A stretch of 64,000 nucleotides of DNA from Arachidicoccus ginsenosidivorans (GCF_007971385.1 NZ_CP042434.1:2046001-2110000); one strand, 5' to 3'. Counted from the stretch's first letter, positions 30,601 through 41,537 are shown. Made by a program: numbers and translations. The notes: generated by a model from the letters alone, not told the origin.

Positions 30601-32119
30601 CGATCCGGATAAACTAGAAAGGATCTTGTTTAATTTGCTCTCCAATGCGTTTAAGTTCACCCCGGAAGGTGGAACCATTACACTTACTATGGCACAAGAA
30701 ACTACGCCAAACGAAGTACAGATGGCCGATACAGAGGGCCAGGTTAATAATAAAGACCTGGCTAGTGAGAAGCTAAGTGAAAAGGTCAATGAAAAAAATT
30801 GGATAAGCATAGCGATCCAGGATAATGGTATTGGTATCCCTGATGATAAGCTCCATCAGATTTTTGAAAGGTTTTTCCAGCATGCATTGCCCTATCAGAT
30901 GGTCAATGCAGGTAGTGGCATAGGGCTATCTATCACTCAGGAATTTGTTCGTCTGCATGGGGGCAGGATCGAAGTATCCTCGTTAGAAGGCAAAGGGAGT
31001 TGCTTTACGGTCTACTTACCCCTGATGTCCTATGCAGGAACTGACTTAGTAGCAGAAAAAGAATTAACTACTGCAACTTCTTATACTGCTGGCATAGCTA
31101 TAGAAAATGCCTTGCAACAGCGCTCACTTACACCTGTTGATAACGATGCAGAAAGAGAAGTAGTGGAAAACGATGAACAGAAAGCTGGACAGGCAACTGA
31201 AGGGGGGCACATGGCGTAAAGATGCATATTGAGTTATTACATGCAGATCAGCATTCCGAAGCCACTAATGATGGAAAATCCGGCAAAAACAAGCTGGATG
31301 GCCGCAAAAAAACGATATTACTGGTGGAAGATCATGAGGATTTTAGATTTTATCTGAAAGATAACCTGGGGTACAGTTTAATATTTTGCAGGCCGCTGAC
31401 GGGCAGAAGGGATGGGATCTGTGTTTGAGCGCCCGACCAGACCTTGTGGTCAGTGATATCATGATGGAAGGAATGGATGGGTTACAACTTTGCCGAAAAA
31501 TCAAAAAAGACCCCCGAACATCATCCATTCCAGTGATTTTACTCTCCGCCAAGGCCGCAGCATCGCAGCAAGTGGAAGGACTCAAGCACGGTGCCAATGA
31601 TTATATGACCAAGCCTTTTAATTTTGAAGTACTCCAGGCCCGTATTATGAATTTGCTCAGTCAGGTCAAACAAAGCAAAAAAGATACGCCTGCAAAAATA
31701 GAGATCCAGCCCAAAAACACACCCATTGACAGTCAGCAAGAGCAGTTTTTGCAGGCAGCCAAACAGGCCGTTGAGGCAGCAATGGATGATAGTGATTTTC
31801 TGTAGAACAACTCAGTCAGGCTTTATATGTAAGCCGGGTTACCTTATATAAGAAACTGGTGGCCATAACAGGTAAGACGCCGATAGAATTTATCCGAACC
31901 CTTAAGGTTAAAAAAGCCGCCATATATCTTCAAAAGGGCATGAACGTCGCTCAGGCAGCCTATGAAGTGGGCTATAATAACCCCAAAAACTTCACAAAGC
32001 ATTTTAAGCAAGTATTCGGGATGCTGCCCTCTGAGTATAGCCAGCAGATGAAAGAACAGAAAATGGATGACTTTGCTAAGCCTGACCCAGATCCAGACCC
32101 GGATCCAAATAAAAGCTAA
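27635..32119 (+). CDS. Hybrid two-component system sensor/regulator (HTCS), three frameshifts
   Basis: Membrane sensor that combines glycan sensing, kinase and DNA-binding parts in one chain. Approximate residues after correction: signal peptide 1-28; two seven-bladed Reg_prop propeller halves (repeated IWVGTxxGG and LWIGTxxGG) 30-690; Y_Y_Y domain 740-815; membrane helix 832-853; HisKA with NISHEFRTPLS (His near 888); HATPase with NAFKFTPEGG, DNGIGIPD and GSGIGLSI; receiver 1227-1345 with KTILLVEDHEDF and phospho-Asp in VVSDIMMEG; AraC HTH 1389-1476 (AAYEVGYNNPKNFTKHFK). Breaks at G6 31202-31207, G4 31368-31371 and T4 31796-31799 are each repaired by one base, giving about 1495 residues. It almost certainly controls the GH31-susCD genes downstream. 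The linker before the receiver is long and a DPDPDPDP tail is unusual. Confidence 0.92.
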
Positions 32120-32164
32120 CCGGTAAATTTTTACACTTTCTAATTGCCTGCATCAAAAATGCAC

Positions 32165-32204
32165 AAAAGCACGCGCACCTTAAGATGATGCGCTTGCTTT
32201 TTTT
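32165..32204 (+). terminator. Terminator of the HTCS gene
   Basis: AAAAGCACGCGCA (32165-32177) pairs with TGCGCTTGCTTTT (32189-32201) with one mismatch, followed by a run of seven T ending at 32204. It lies 45 bases after the HTCS stop codon. Confidence 0.75.
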
Positions 32205-32364
32205 ATGCAACAGATGTGGCTGCATGCATTCCGGCCCACAACCCAAAAGGTACTAACGGAGCTTCATCTGTTAATTGCACTATAACGATTGCTGGGAAAC
32301 AAAATGTCCCGTTAAAGGCAGAATTTTCAAAAAAAACGAGAGTTATTTAGCTAAAATCTACCTC

Positions 32365-32464
32365 CTTAACAAAATCGGCCCCTTAAAGAAACATCCTATT
32401 ACCCTGGCTTAACAAAATAGGCCTCAATTATGAATAGGGAAGTCGGTTGTTAGTCTTTGTTAAG
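32365..32464. promoter_or_regulatory. CTTAACAAA motif array, candidate HTCS binding sites
   Basis: CTTAACAAAATCGGCC at 32365-32380 is repeated with one change as CTTAACAAAATAGGCC at 32408-32423, 43 bases on (about four helical turns). A third, inverted copy CTTAACAAAG lies at 32455-32464. The array sits 84 bases or more before the GH31 start, in the regulatory gap between the HTCS gene and the genes it should control. AraC-type HTH domains of HTCS proteins usually bind direct repeats near the susC or first-gene promoter. Binding is inferred. Confidence 0.5.
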
Positions 32465-32547
32465 GATAGCTTTGGATTGTTAATAGAAAACAAATGTAAA
32501 AGCATTTAAAAATCATTTTATCCATTATCATAACAATCCTATAAAGC

Positions 32548-35475
32548 ATGCGAGCGCGTACATCACTCATTAAGAAGAAAAGACAGACAGGCAATAGCAC
32601 AAAATTATACCGCTTACCAATAATAGCCCTTTTGGTATTTGCTATCTGCGGATATGGCCTAAAAGCACAATCTTCTAAAAATCATCACTATACTAAAATT
32701 GCCAACGGCATTATCCTTAATCCAATCCAAGGGCCAAACCCCGGTCAGTATCTTAAACTGCAATTCGTGACACCGACCACGCTCCATGTAAGTATAAAAA
32801 CGGACAACCACTTTGACTCAAATCCCACCCTAATGGTTGAAAATCGGCCAATAAACACAGTTGATTTTCAGATTAGCACCAGGCAGGGCGGCCAGCAGCT
32901 TGTTCTAAAATCCAGTAAGCTGCAGTCAGCCGTTGACCTGACAACCGGCCTGGTCAGCTACCTGGATAAAAACGGCAAAACCTTATTGGAAGAAGCAGGT
33001 GCCCGCAGTTTTCAACCCGTTAGCATCGGCGCAGCTGGTTATTACGGTATTACCCAGGTTTTCAATAATATCCAAAACGTTCCTTTGTATGGACTTGGTG
33101 GTAATCAATTGGGCTATACCGATATGCGGGGAAAAGACTTGGAAATGATTCAATACAACTCCAATGTATTTAACCCATTTTTAGTGAGCACTGGTCATTT
33201 TGCCCTTTTTTGGAATAATACCTCCATCACCTATTACGGGCACCCTGAAAAATTTAAGGACTTAAATAGCCTGCAGCTATTCGATAAATCAGGGAAACCG
33301 GGTGCACTTACCGCTACGTATATTACGGATAGTACAAAACCTGAGCGCAGCATTACCCGTCTGGAAAATACCATTGGCTATCAGTTCGCTAAGGACACCG
33401 CTTCCTTACCTGCCGGCTTTAAGATGGATAACCGCTCCAAAGTTATCTGGGAGGGCCAAATTGCCTCAAGCGACGCTACTGCCATGCATGATTTTATCCT
33501 GAAGTTTGGCGGTTACATCAAAGTCTGGCTAAACGATTCCCTTGCCCTTGACTGGTGGCGTCAGGCCTGGAATCCGGCAGAAGCTCCTTTTAGATTAAAT
33601 ATGGAGACAAATAAAAATACAATATAAAAGTCGTCTGGTGTCCGGACGGCGGCGCCTCCTTTGCCGCCATCCGGCAAAAAACCGCTGTTAAAAACCAGGA
33701 CCGTCAGATTCGCTTTCATTCCGAGGCAGGCAAGCAGATTGACTATTACGTGATGACCGGTCAGAATATCGACAGCCTGATCGGTGGTTACCGCAGTTTG
33801 ACTGGCAAGGCACCTATTATGCCAAAATGGGCCTATGGTTTTTGGCAAAGCAAAGAACATTATAATAGTCAAAAGAGATCTTAAACACTGCTCGGCAGTT
33901 TCGGGAAAGACAGATCCCCATTGACAATATTGTTCAGGACTGGTATTATTGGAAAAAAGACGATTGGGGCTCACAACGTTTTGACAGCTCCCGCTACCCG
34001 GATCCTGCAGCGATGATATCCCAACTACATCACAAATACAACCTGCATTTTATGATCTCTGTATGGCCAAAATTCTATCAGGGTTCAAAATATTTTAAAG
34101 ATTTCTGGGACAACAACTGGCTTTATAAACAAAACGTGCTGGATAAACGCGCTGATTGGATGGGCTATGTTTCTACTTTCTATGACGCCTTTAATCCAAA
34201 AGCTGGAAAAGCCTTCTGGAATATCGTTAAAAAGAGCATTTACAGTAAAGGCGTAGACGCCTGGTGGCTGGACGCTACCGAACCGGACATTGTGGATAAT
34301 ATTACCAATGCGCACAGAATGGAACTAATGACCCCCACCTACAAGGTCGCCCCCAGATTAATTTTAATGCCTATGCCCTGGCCCAGGATAAAACCTTTTA
34401 TGAAGGGCAAAGGCAGGCAGATCCCAATAAACGCGTCTTTATCCTGACCCGGTCAGCTACCGGCGGTTCCCAGCGTTACGCAGCAGCGACCTGGAGCGGC
34501 GACATCGGCGCCACCTGGCAGGAAATGCATCGCCAGATCGCAACAGGCATCAGTTTTTCCATGACCGGGATTCCATACTGGAGTATGGATATCGGTGGCT
34601 TTGCAGTTGAAAACAAATTTCAACATCCAAGCGAGGCTTTAACCGCCGACTGGCGGGAGCTACAAACAAGGTGGTATCAGTTTGGCACTTTTAGTCCAAT
34701 TTTCAGATCGCATGGCCAGGCACCTGCCAGAGAAATGTTCCATATCGCACCGGAAAATCATCCTGCCTATAAATCCATGTTGTATTACGATCAGCTCAGA
34801 TACCGGTTAATGCCATATATCTATTCACTGGGAGCGGCGACTTACTTTAAAAACTATACGCTGATGCGTGGACTCGCCATGGATTTTGCAGAAGACAGCA
34901 AGGCCGAAGCAGTAGCAGATGCCTTTATGTTTGGGCCCGCGCTGCTGATCGAACCGGTTACAAAGCCTGGTTCCACGACAAAAACGGTCTATTTGCCCAA
35001 AATAGAAGGAGCTGACAATAATAAATGGTACTGCCTTTATGATGGTAAAGGTTATACAGGAGGCCAGACCATTCAGGCCGTAGCACCCTATGAGCGTATG
35101 CCGGTATTTGTACCAGCAGGAAGCATTTTACCCATAGGCCCCATAACCCAGCACACTGGGCCTATGGCTGACACCTTAGATATCTACATTTATACTGGTA
35201 AAGATGCAGACTTTACCTTATACCAGGATCAGGGTACTACTTACGACTATCAAAATGGAGACTACCAAAAAATCCGTCTCCATTATAACGACAAAACCAG
35301 TACCCTTAAAATTGACGCCAGCACCGGCCACTATAAAGGCCCGGGCTCTACTGGCAAGGAGTTTCGGATTCATATGGTCAGTATGGCACACCAGATCGGC
35401 ATTGACACAAAATCTCCTCCAGCAAAGACGATTCATTACAAGGGACAAACCATAAGCGTCTTATTACAACCATGA
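32548..35475 (+). CDS. GH31 glycosidase with PA14 insert, probable alpha-xylosidase, three frameshifts
   Basis: Secreted exo-alpha-glycosidase. After correction it has about 976 residues: signal peptide (LLVFAICGYGLKAQ), N-terminal beta domain, a PA14-like insert near residues 298-375 (VIWEGQIASSDATAMHDF...VWLNDSLALDWW), then the catalytic barrel. WWLDATEPDI carries the nucleophile Asp near 576, and ATWSGDIGATW the acid/base Asp near 653. GIPYWSMDIGGF and FSPIFRSHGQ are typical. Breaks at A5 33613-33617, A4 33871-33874 and C5 34350-34354 are each healed by one base (NKKYNIKVVW, NSQKEILNTA, VAPQINFNAY). PA14-containing GH31 enzymes include xyloglucan alpha-xylosidases, so this substrate is favoured, but alpha-glucan or other targets are possible. 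It opens the PUL, 154 bases before susC. Confidence 0.85.
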
Positions 35476-35629
35476 GGATAGCAGTTCATTAAAAATGACT
35501 TGTAAAACATGCTAAGACTAATCAACGAGCAACATATATAACCACTGTACATGCGCTAACAAAAAAAATAGAAGCAATAAACATTAAAACATTCAATCAT
35601 TTCTTACATCATCTAAATCACGACCAATT

Positions 35630-38600
35630 ATGCCCAATAAAAAATTAAATATTAAGATGAAGGCCGGCTCAGGAGCCTTCGAATGGTCAGCAAGCATTGG
35701 CCTTCAGAGGCTGCTGATGGCGCTACTGATTTGCGCCATCTCGGCACTGCCAGCGGCCGCACAAAAGGTATTTTCCGGAAAGGTGGTTTCCAAAACAGAT
35801 GGCCAACCACTAAGCGGCGTATCCGTACAGCTTAAAAACGCAGCCGGCAATTTTAGTCAGGGCGTTATTACAGACGCAACTGGCAGCTATACACTCTCAG
35901 CTCAACCAGATGCCACCGTGCGGTTTAGCCGTATTGGGTTCTCCACCCTGGAGATGAATGCAGCCTCCCTGCCGGATATTGTAGAGCTCACAGAGACCAG
36001 TCAGAACCTGGACGCAGTGGTTGTCGTTGGATACGGCACGCAAAGAAAAAAGGATTTAACCGGCGCCACCGTTCATCTGGGCGGCAATGATCTTGCTGAG
36101 AACCATACCATAAATACCCTGCAAAACCTACAGGGAAAGGCACCGGGTGTGCAAGTTACGGCCACCTCCGGTCAACCCGGCGATGGCGTAAAAATCCGTA
36201 TTCGCGGTATTGGCACCAATGGCAACACCAACCCGCTTTACGTCGTAGATGGTATGCCCACTGCTGACATCTCTTATCTGAACCCTGCGGACATTGCCTC
36301 TTTAGATATCTTAAAGGATGCAGCTTCTGCGGCCATCTATGGCACCAGAGCAGCAAACGGCGTGGTGCTGATCACCACCGTCAAAGGTGGTAGCGGTGCC
36401 ACACGCACCTCACTGCACGCTTATTACGGTCTGCAAAATCCCATTAAAGAGCAGTCTCTATTAAATGCAAAGCAATATGCCATTATCATGAATGAGTCTG
36501 CCGTCAATTCTGGCAAAGAGCCTTATTATTTTTTCAATCAGGCTGAGATCGATTCAATGGGAACAGGCACCGACTGGCAAAAAGCGGCCACCAATAAAAA
36601 TGCGCCTCTGGAGAATTACGATGTAAGTTTCTCTGGTGGCAATGGCATCTCTAATTACGCCAGCTCTTTATCTTACCAAAAACAGCAAGGCATTATTGGC
36701 CTATCCGGTAAATCCTATTATGAAAGGTTCGGCTTTAGAATCAATTCAGATCATAAAGTTTACAAGGACATCCTAAAGTTCGGCGAAAACCTCTCTTATA
36801 CCCATTCCAACCAGAGTGGTATCGGTACGGGTAATATTTATGGCAACTCCATCAGAGGGCTACTCAACACCAGTCCAACCTTCCCGGCTTACAACCCTGA
36901 TGGCAGCTTTGGGACTTCCCAGATGAGTTCCGAAGAGCTCAACCCGGTAGCTGCAATGGTGACCCTTAACCACAATAAGACGATTACCGATCGTATTATG
37001 GGCAATGCTTATCTGGAAGCCAAGTTCTTACAGCACTTCACTTTAAGATCCAGCTTCGGTATTGATTTGTCCTTTTATTCTACCAATAGTTTTATCCCGG
37101 TTTATGATTTAGCCGCCAATAGCTCCTCTACTACCTCAGAGGCAGATCAAGGCCTCTATCGCAATTTTACCTGGAACTGGGACAACACCTTGACCTATGA
37201 CAATCAGTTCGGCAGGCATAAACTCAATGTACTCGTCGGTACCAGTGCGCAGGAATTTGCCGGCTTTACTGTAAGTGGCAGCAAACAGGACCTGTCTATA
37301 CCTGACTTCGACCATGCCATTATTGACAACGGCAAAGATGGCACCCAAAAAGCCTATGGCTCCAGAAGCGAATATGCATTGAATTCCTATATGGCACGTG
37401 TCAACTATAGTTTTGCCGACAAATACCTGCTCTCCGCTATTGTCAGAAGGGACGGTTCTACCAATTTTGGAGAAAACAACCGCTGGGGCACCTTCCCCTC
37501 CTTTTCAGCCGGCTGGATTTTAACCAACGAAGCGTTTTTAAAATCCGCAAACTGGCTGAACTTTTTGAAACTTCGTGCTGGTTGGGGAAGAAATGGCAAC
37601 GACCAGATTAGATCCTTTGCTTATTTAGCGACTGTATCTTCTAAAAATATTGGCTATTATTTTGGCGGTCAGGATGCTGCATCCATCAGTGTGGGCACCG
37701 CCCCTACGAATGTGGCCAACCCTGATTTAAAATGGGAGGCTTCTGAGCAAGAAGATATTGGTTTTGATGCCACCCTATTCAATCATTTTAATCTGACGTT
37801 TGACTGGTACAGAAAAACCAGCAAAGACTGGTTGGTACAGCCCCCTATACCGGATATTGTTGGAACGGGTGCCCCTTATATCAATGGCGGCGATATCCAA
37901 AATCAGGGTATAGAAATCGCGCTCAACTATAATGCACAACTCGGAGACGTTAATTTAACGGTAGGTGGCAATATCGCCTTTAATAAAAATAAAGCAATCA
38001 GTGTTCCTAATATGGATGGGATCATCCATGGTGCCTCAAATATACTGTCTTCCAGCACAGAAGAGTTCTACCGGATCCAAAACGGGTTCCCTGTCGGTTA
38101 TTTCTGGGGCTACAAAACAGCTGGTTTATTCCAGACTCAGGCTGATGTAGCCAGCTATACGGGAGCCAGTGGTCTTATACAACCTGGCGCAGTCCCGGGA
38201 GACGTAAAATTTGTGGACCTGAATGGCGACGGAAGCATTACAACGGCAGACAAAACCATGATCGGTGACCCAAATCCTGATTTTACCTATGGAGGTAATA
38301 TCGCCGCCAGTTATAAAGGATTTGATTTAAACCTGAACATCACGGGCGTAAGCGGTAATCAGATAGTAGACGGTACCCGTGCCAATGACCGTTCCTATAA
38401 CAACTACAGCACCACAATACTGGAGCGTTGGCATGGCGCCGGCACTTCTAACACCACCCCTAGAGTAACCCTTGGGGATGAAGCCAATAAAAACTATAAA
38501 AACTTCTCAGACCTTTATATCCAAAATGGTGATTTTATGCGGTTAAAAAGCCTGTCAATTGGTTATGATTTTAAAAAGGGAATATTGCCAAATCTTCCAT

Positions 38601-38785
38601 TTGACCAGTTCCGATTTTATGTATCCGCCACCAATTTGTTTACCATTACCCAATATACAGGTATAGATCCGGAAGTAGGTTATGGCAACACTGAAGACGA
38701 TGGCAACAATTGGTCCTCTGGTATTGACCTGGGTTATTATCCACAACCCAGGACCATTCTGTTCGGCCTTGATGTTCGCTTTTAA
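35630..38785 (+). CDS. SusC/RagA family TonB-linked outer membrane protein
   Basis: TonB-dependent importer of oligosaccharides across the outer membrane. The 1051 residues comprise an N-terminal signal (LLMALLICAISALPAAAQ), a carboxypeptidase-regulatory-like domain (FSGKVVSKTDGQPLSGVSVQL), the TonB-box region VVVVGYGTQRKKDLTGAT, a plug (LQNLQGKAPGVQV, KIRIRGIGTNGNTNPLYVVDG, LKDAASAAIYGTRAANGVVLI), and the large barrel ending in the aromatic-terminal YPQPRTILFGLDVRF. No STN domain is present. It pairs with the SusD gene 28 bases downstream. The GH31 in front suggests xylose-containing or alpha-linked oligosaccharides as cargo. Confidence 0.96.
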   Translation: MPNKKLNIKMKAGSGAFEWSASIGLQRLLMALLICAISALPAAAQKVFSGKVVSKTDGQPLSGVSVQLKNAAGNFSQGVITDATGSYTLSAQPDATVRFSRIGFSTLEMNAASLPDIVELTETSQNLDAVVVVGYGTQRKKDLTGATVHLGGNDLAENHTINTLQNLQGKAPGVQVTATSGQPGDGVKIRIRGIGTNGNTNPLYVVDGMPTADISYLNPADIASLDILKDAASAAIYGTRAANGVVLITTVKGGSGATRTSLHAYYGLQNPIKEQSLLNAKQYAIIMNESAVNSGKEPYYFFNQAEIDSMGTGTDWQKAATNKNAPLENYDVSFSGGNGISNYASSLSYQKQQGIIGLSGKSYYERFGFRINSDHKVYKDILKFGENLSYTHSNQSGIGTGNIYGNSIRGLLNTSPTFPAYNPDGSFGTSQMSSEELNPVAAMVTLNHNKTITDRIMGNAYLEAKFLQHFTLRSSFGIDLSFYSTNSFIPVYDLAANSSSTTSEADQGLYRNFTWNWDNTLTYDNQFGRHKLNVLVGTSAQEFAGFTVSGSKQDLSIPDFDHAIIDNGKDGTQKAYGSRSEYALNSYMARVNYSFADKYLLSAIVRRDGSTNFGENNRWGTFPSFSAGWILTNEAFLKSANWLNFLKLRAGWGRNGNDQIRSFAYLATVSSKNIGYYFGGQDAASISVGTAPTNVANPDLKWEASEQEDIGFDATLFNHFNLTFDWYRKTSKDWLVQPPIPDIVGTGAPYINGGDIQNQGIEIALNYNAQLGDVNLTVGGNIAFNKNKAISVPNMDGIIHGASNILSSSTEEFYRIQNGFPVGYFWGYKTAGLFQTQADVASYTGASGLIQPGAVPGDVKFVDLNGDGSITTADKTMIGDPNPDFTYGGNIAASYKGFDLNLNITGVSGNQIVDGTRANDRSYNNYSTTILERWHGAGTSNTTPRVTLGDEANKNYKNFSDLYIQNGDFMRLKSLSIGYDFKKGILPNLPFDQFRFYVSATNLFTITQYTGIDPEVGYGNTEDDGNNWSSGIDLGYYPQPRTILFGLDVRF

Positions 38786-38813
38786 TTCTACCACCACACG
38801 TAAAATAAACAAA

Positions 38814-40394
38814 ATGAAAAAGATAAATATAATTGTGCTGCTTACCCTGGTCTCCCTGCAGTTTTCCTGTTCCAAATCCTTTTTGGAAAGAACACCCATC
38901 GATGCTAAAGTAGAATCCGATTTTTATAAAACCCCTGATGATGCCTTTGAAGCATTGGTGTCTGCATATTCCATGCTGGATGTTAGCGGAGACAACAGCA
39001 TTATCTTAAGTTCAGAAATCGCCTCCGATGATTGCTTTGGTGGTGCAGGAACTGCTGATAATGGAGTTGTCCAATGGGACCGGTTTGCCTCTTATAATGA
39101 CCACAATGCGGAGGCCTGGAAAAAGTATTATGAGGGCATTTACCGGACCAATCAGTTTTTGAAAAAAGTAGATGGGGTCGACTTTTCAACAAACCCCGAT
39201 CTTAAAAAGCAATATATAGGAGAAGCAAAATTTCTGCGCGCCTATTATTATTTTGATCTGGTACGTATGTTTGGGCATGTCCCACTGATTACTGAACCGA
39301 TCGAAGGCGATAATTATGCTATCGCTCAGGCTAGTCCAGATAGTGTATACACGCTGATCAGTAGTGACCTGCAGGAGGCCATTACAGACCTGACCCCTTC
39401 TGCTGTGCCCTACAATCAGATCAATGCGGCCGATTACGGCAGGGCTACAAAGTGGGCAGCCGAAGCCTTGATGGGCCGAGTCTTCCTTTATTATACTGGC
39501 TATTACAGCAAAACCGCTTTACCTGATGGTTATACCAAAGACCAGGCAACGGCCGCCATTGATGATGTCATAAGTAGTAGCGGTTATGGCTTAGTGGCAC
39601 ATTTTAAGGATTTGTGGAGGGCAGCATCCCTGACGGATTTTGCCGGCCAGAATAACAAAGAAGCCGTATTTGCGATCCAATACACTAGCGCCGGAAAAGG
39701 CGATTGGAATCTGCAAAACGGAAATCGCTTCCAGGTGATGATCGGCATCAGAAATCAAGTGCTGGATCCTTATTATAAGGGTTGGGGATTTGGGACGGTC
39801 AATCCGGCGCTGTGGAATGATTATAAAGATGGCGATACGAGAAAAACAGCGACAATTATCTCCATCGCCGATGAAGGATACACCGGCACTTACGCAGTGG
39901 GAGATCAGTCGCAGTATACCGGATATTTCTGGAAAAAATACCAACCCGTCGGCGGAGCCGACAGGCCTGACGCCAACGGCGGAGATTTCCAGATTGATAA
40001 CTATGACAACTATGTAGTGATCCGCTTTGCCGATGTATTATTAATGGGCGCAGAACTTAATCTGGATAAAAACCTATCAAAAGCCCAAGGGTATTTAAAT
40101 CAAGTTAGAGACCGCGCCTTTGAAGACACGCAGCACAGAGTAACTTTGGCCGCAGGCGCTCAGGGCATTAAAACCATTATGGAAGAGCGGCGTTTAGAAC
40201 TGGCACTTGAAGGCCAACGCTATTGGGATTTACTTCGTCAGGGAATGACAGTGGCCAAAGCCGCGATTGACAACAACTCAACTGATCCAGACTTCCAGGT
40301 AAGTTTCCCGACGGCAACCGAAGGTCTATTTGAGATTCCACAGACACAAATCGGTTTATCTAACGGCACCCTTGTTCAAAATCCCGGTTATTAA
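38814..40394 (+). CDS. SusD/RagB family nutrient-binding lipoprotein
   Basis: Surface lipoprotein lid that captures glycans for its SusC partner. 526 residues from the ATG at 38814 (MKKINIIVLLTLVSLQFSCSKSF), 28 bases after susC; the open frame extends further upstream inside susC but lacks a signal peptide there. The lipobox Cys is in LQFSC. SusD hallmarks: FLERTPIDAKVESDFYKTPDDA, YRTNQFLKKVDGV, EAKFLRAYYYFDLVRMFGHVPL, AAEALMGRVFLYY, and the C-terminal RDRAFEDTQHRVT, IMEERRLELALEGQRYWDLLRQG. The fold is mainly TPR helices with a variable binding face. Confidence 0.96.
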   Translation: MKKINIIVLLTLVSLQFSCSKSFLERTPIDAKVESDFYKTPDDAFEALVSAYSMLDVSGDNSIILSSEIASDDCFGGAGTADNGVVQWDRFASYNDHNAEAWKKYYEGIYRTNQFLKKVDGVDFSTNPDLKKQYIGEAKFLRAYYYFDLVRMFGHVPLITEPIEGDNYAIAQASPDSVYTLISSDLQEAITDLTPSAVPYNQINAADYGRATKWAAEALMGRVFLYYTGYYSKTALPDGYTKDQATAAIDDVISSSGYGLVAHFKDLWRAASLTDFAGQNNKEAVFAIQYTSAGKGDWNLQNGNRFQVMIGIRNQVLDPYYKGWGFGTVNPALWNDYKDGDTRKTATIISIADEGYTGTYAVGDQSQYTGYFWKKYQPVGGADRPDANGGDFQIDNYDNYVVIRFADVLLMGAELNLDKNLSKAQGYLNQVRDRAFEDTQHRVTLAAGAQGIKTIMEERRLELALEGQRYWDLLRQGMTVAKAAIDNNSTDPDFQVSFPTATEGLFEIPQTQIGLSNGTLVQNPGY

Positions 40395-40417
40395 TCCACC
40401 TTACAAAAACAATAATA

Positions 40418-41308
40418 ATGAATCTACATACCAATAAGCAAAAAAGCTTAATAGGCAGAACCACACAAAAAGCCACCTCGCTTTTGTATGGTCTGAGTGC
40501 TGCCTTTCTGTTAGCTGCCCTGCTGGGTTTATACAGCTGCAGCCCATCAGTCAAAAAAGTATCCATGCCTGCACCCATCAGCAGTAGTGCACTTAGTTAT
40601 ACCGTAACGCAAAACCCAGATAAAGACAATGAAGTTTATCTGGAAAGCAAAACTTCGGCCGCCATCCCCTTTTGGGATTATGGTAGCGGCACTTCCACCA
40701 AAGGGCTCGATACCATTATCTACCCCTTCTCCGGAGATTATACCATCCATTACAGTGTAAGTTCTGCCGGGGGATTTGTCATGGGTGATTCTACAACAAT
40801 TCACGTTACGAGTACCGACCTTAGTTACCTGACCGATCCAAGCTGGGGCTTTATTGCTGGTGCAACCGGTAAAACCTGGGTACTGGATATGGCAAGACCC
40901 GTTGGATGGTATGGTAGTGATTATGCTAAACATAATGGAAGCGCGGACGACTGGTCCTGGCATCCGGATTATGCAGGCAATGAATGGGTGATGGCTAGCA
41001 GGGATTATGGCAGCATGCATTTTGATCTGAACAACGGCAAAAATTATAGTGTCACTATTATTGATGCTGATGGTAAAGCCACCACCAAGACCGGCACATT
41101 TGATATTAATACAAGTGCGGGGACCATCAAACTAAATGGTGCGGAGCTATTGTATGGCGGTGATTATCATGGGCAGGCTTCTAATTGGCAAAATATCGCC
41201 ATTCTGGACATGAGTGACACCTCAATTACACTGGGCGTATGGCGGGACCAGCCCAATCCGGGCGACGGCCCTTGCTGGATCGGCTTTACCTATAAATTAA
41301 AAAATTAG
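40418..41308 (+). CDS. SusE/SusF-like surface glycan-binding lipoprotein
   Basis: A 296-residue lipoprotein, 23 bases after susD. The signal segment LLYGLSAAFLLAALLGLYSC precedes the anchor Cys. An N-terminal PKD-like beta domain (KDNEVYLESKTSAAIPFWDYGSG, then YPFSGDYTIHYSVSSAGG) is followed by a C-terminal beta-sandwich rich in Trp (KTWVLDMARPVGWYGSDY, DDWSWHPDYAGNEWV), as expected for carbohydrate binding. This layout is common for the third gene of susCD loci, although sequence conservation is low. The likely role is surface glycan binding. A terminator follows 41 bases after the stop. Confidence 0.78.
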   Translation: MNLHTNKQKSLIGRTTQKATSLLYGLSAAFLLAALLGLYSCSPSVKKVSMPAPISSSALSYTVTQNPDKDNEVYLESKTSAAIPFWDYGSGTSTKGLDTIIYPFSGDYTIHYSVSSAGGFVMGDSTTIHVTSTDLSYLTDPSWGFIAGATGKTWVLDMARPVGWYGSDYAKHNGSADDWSWHPDYAGNEWVMASRDYGSMHFDLNNGKNYSVTIIDADGKATTKTGTFDINTSAGTIKLNGAELLYGGDYHGQASNWQNIAILDMSDTSITLGVWRDQPNPGDGPCWIGFTYKLKN

Positions 41309-41349
41309 AATAATCACCACCCACTTTTTAAAGACCAACCACAAAAATG

Positions 41350-41386
41350 GCCACCGCAAACGATTTGCAGGTGGCTATTTTTTTTT
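41350..41386 (+). terminator. Terminator of the GH31-susCDE operon
   Basis: GCCACCGCAAA (41350-41360) pairs with TTTGC-A-GGTGGC (41364-41375) with one bulged base and a three-base loop, followed by a run of nine T at 41378-41386. A classic intrinsic terminator that closes the PUL. Confidence 0.85.
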
Positions 41387-41537
41387 GAGGATTGTTATAA
41401 TGCTATACACCGATATAGTCTGCAACCAGTGCCTGGCATAATGGATCAATATAAATACAGCAATCATGTTGCGTTACCCCATGGCATCCACATTACAGCC
41501 ATCACTTTGTTGCGCTGTCTAACAGAAGCCTTCAGTT

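Noticed and set aside
31222-32119. Separate response regulator and AraC-family regulator genes after a histidine kinase
   Set aside because: Single-base corrections in three homopolymers join all parts into one HTCS chain with standard domain order, so separate genes are not supported.
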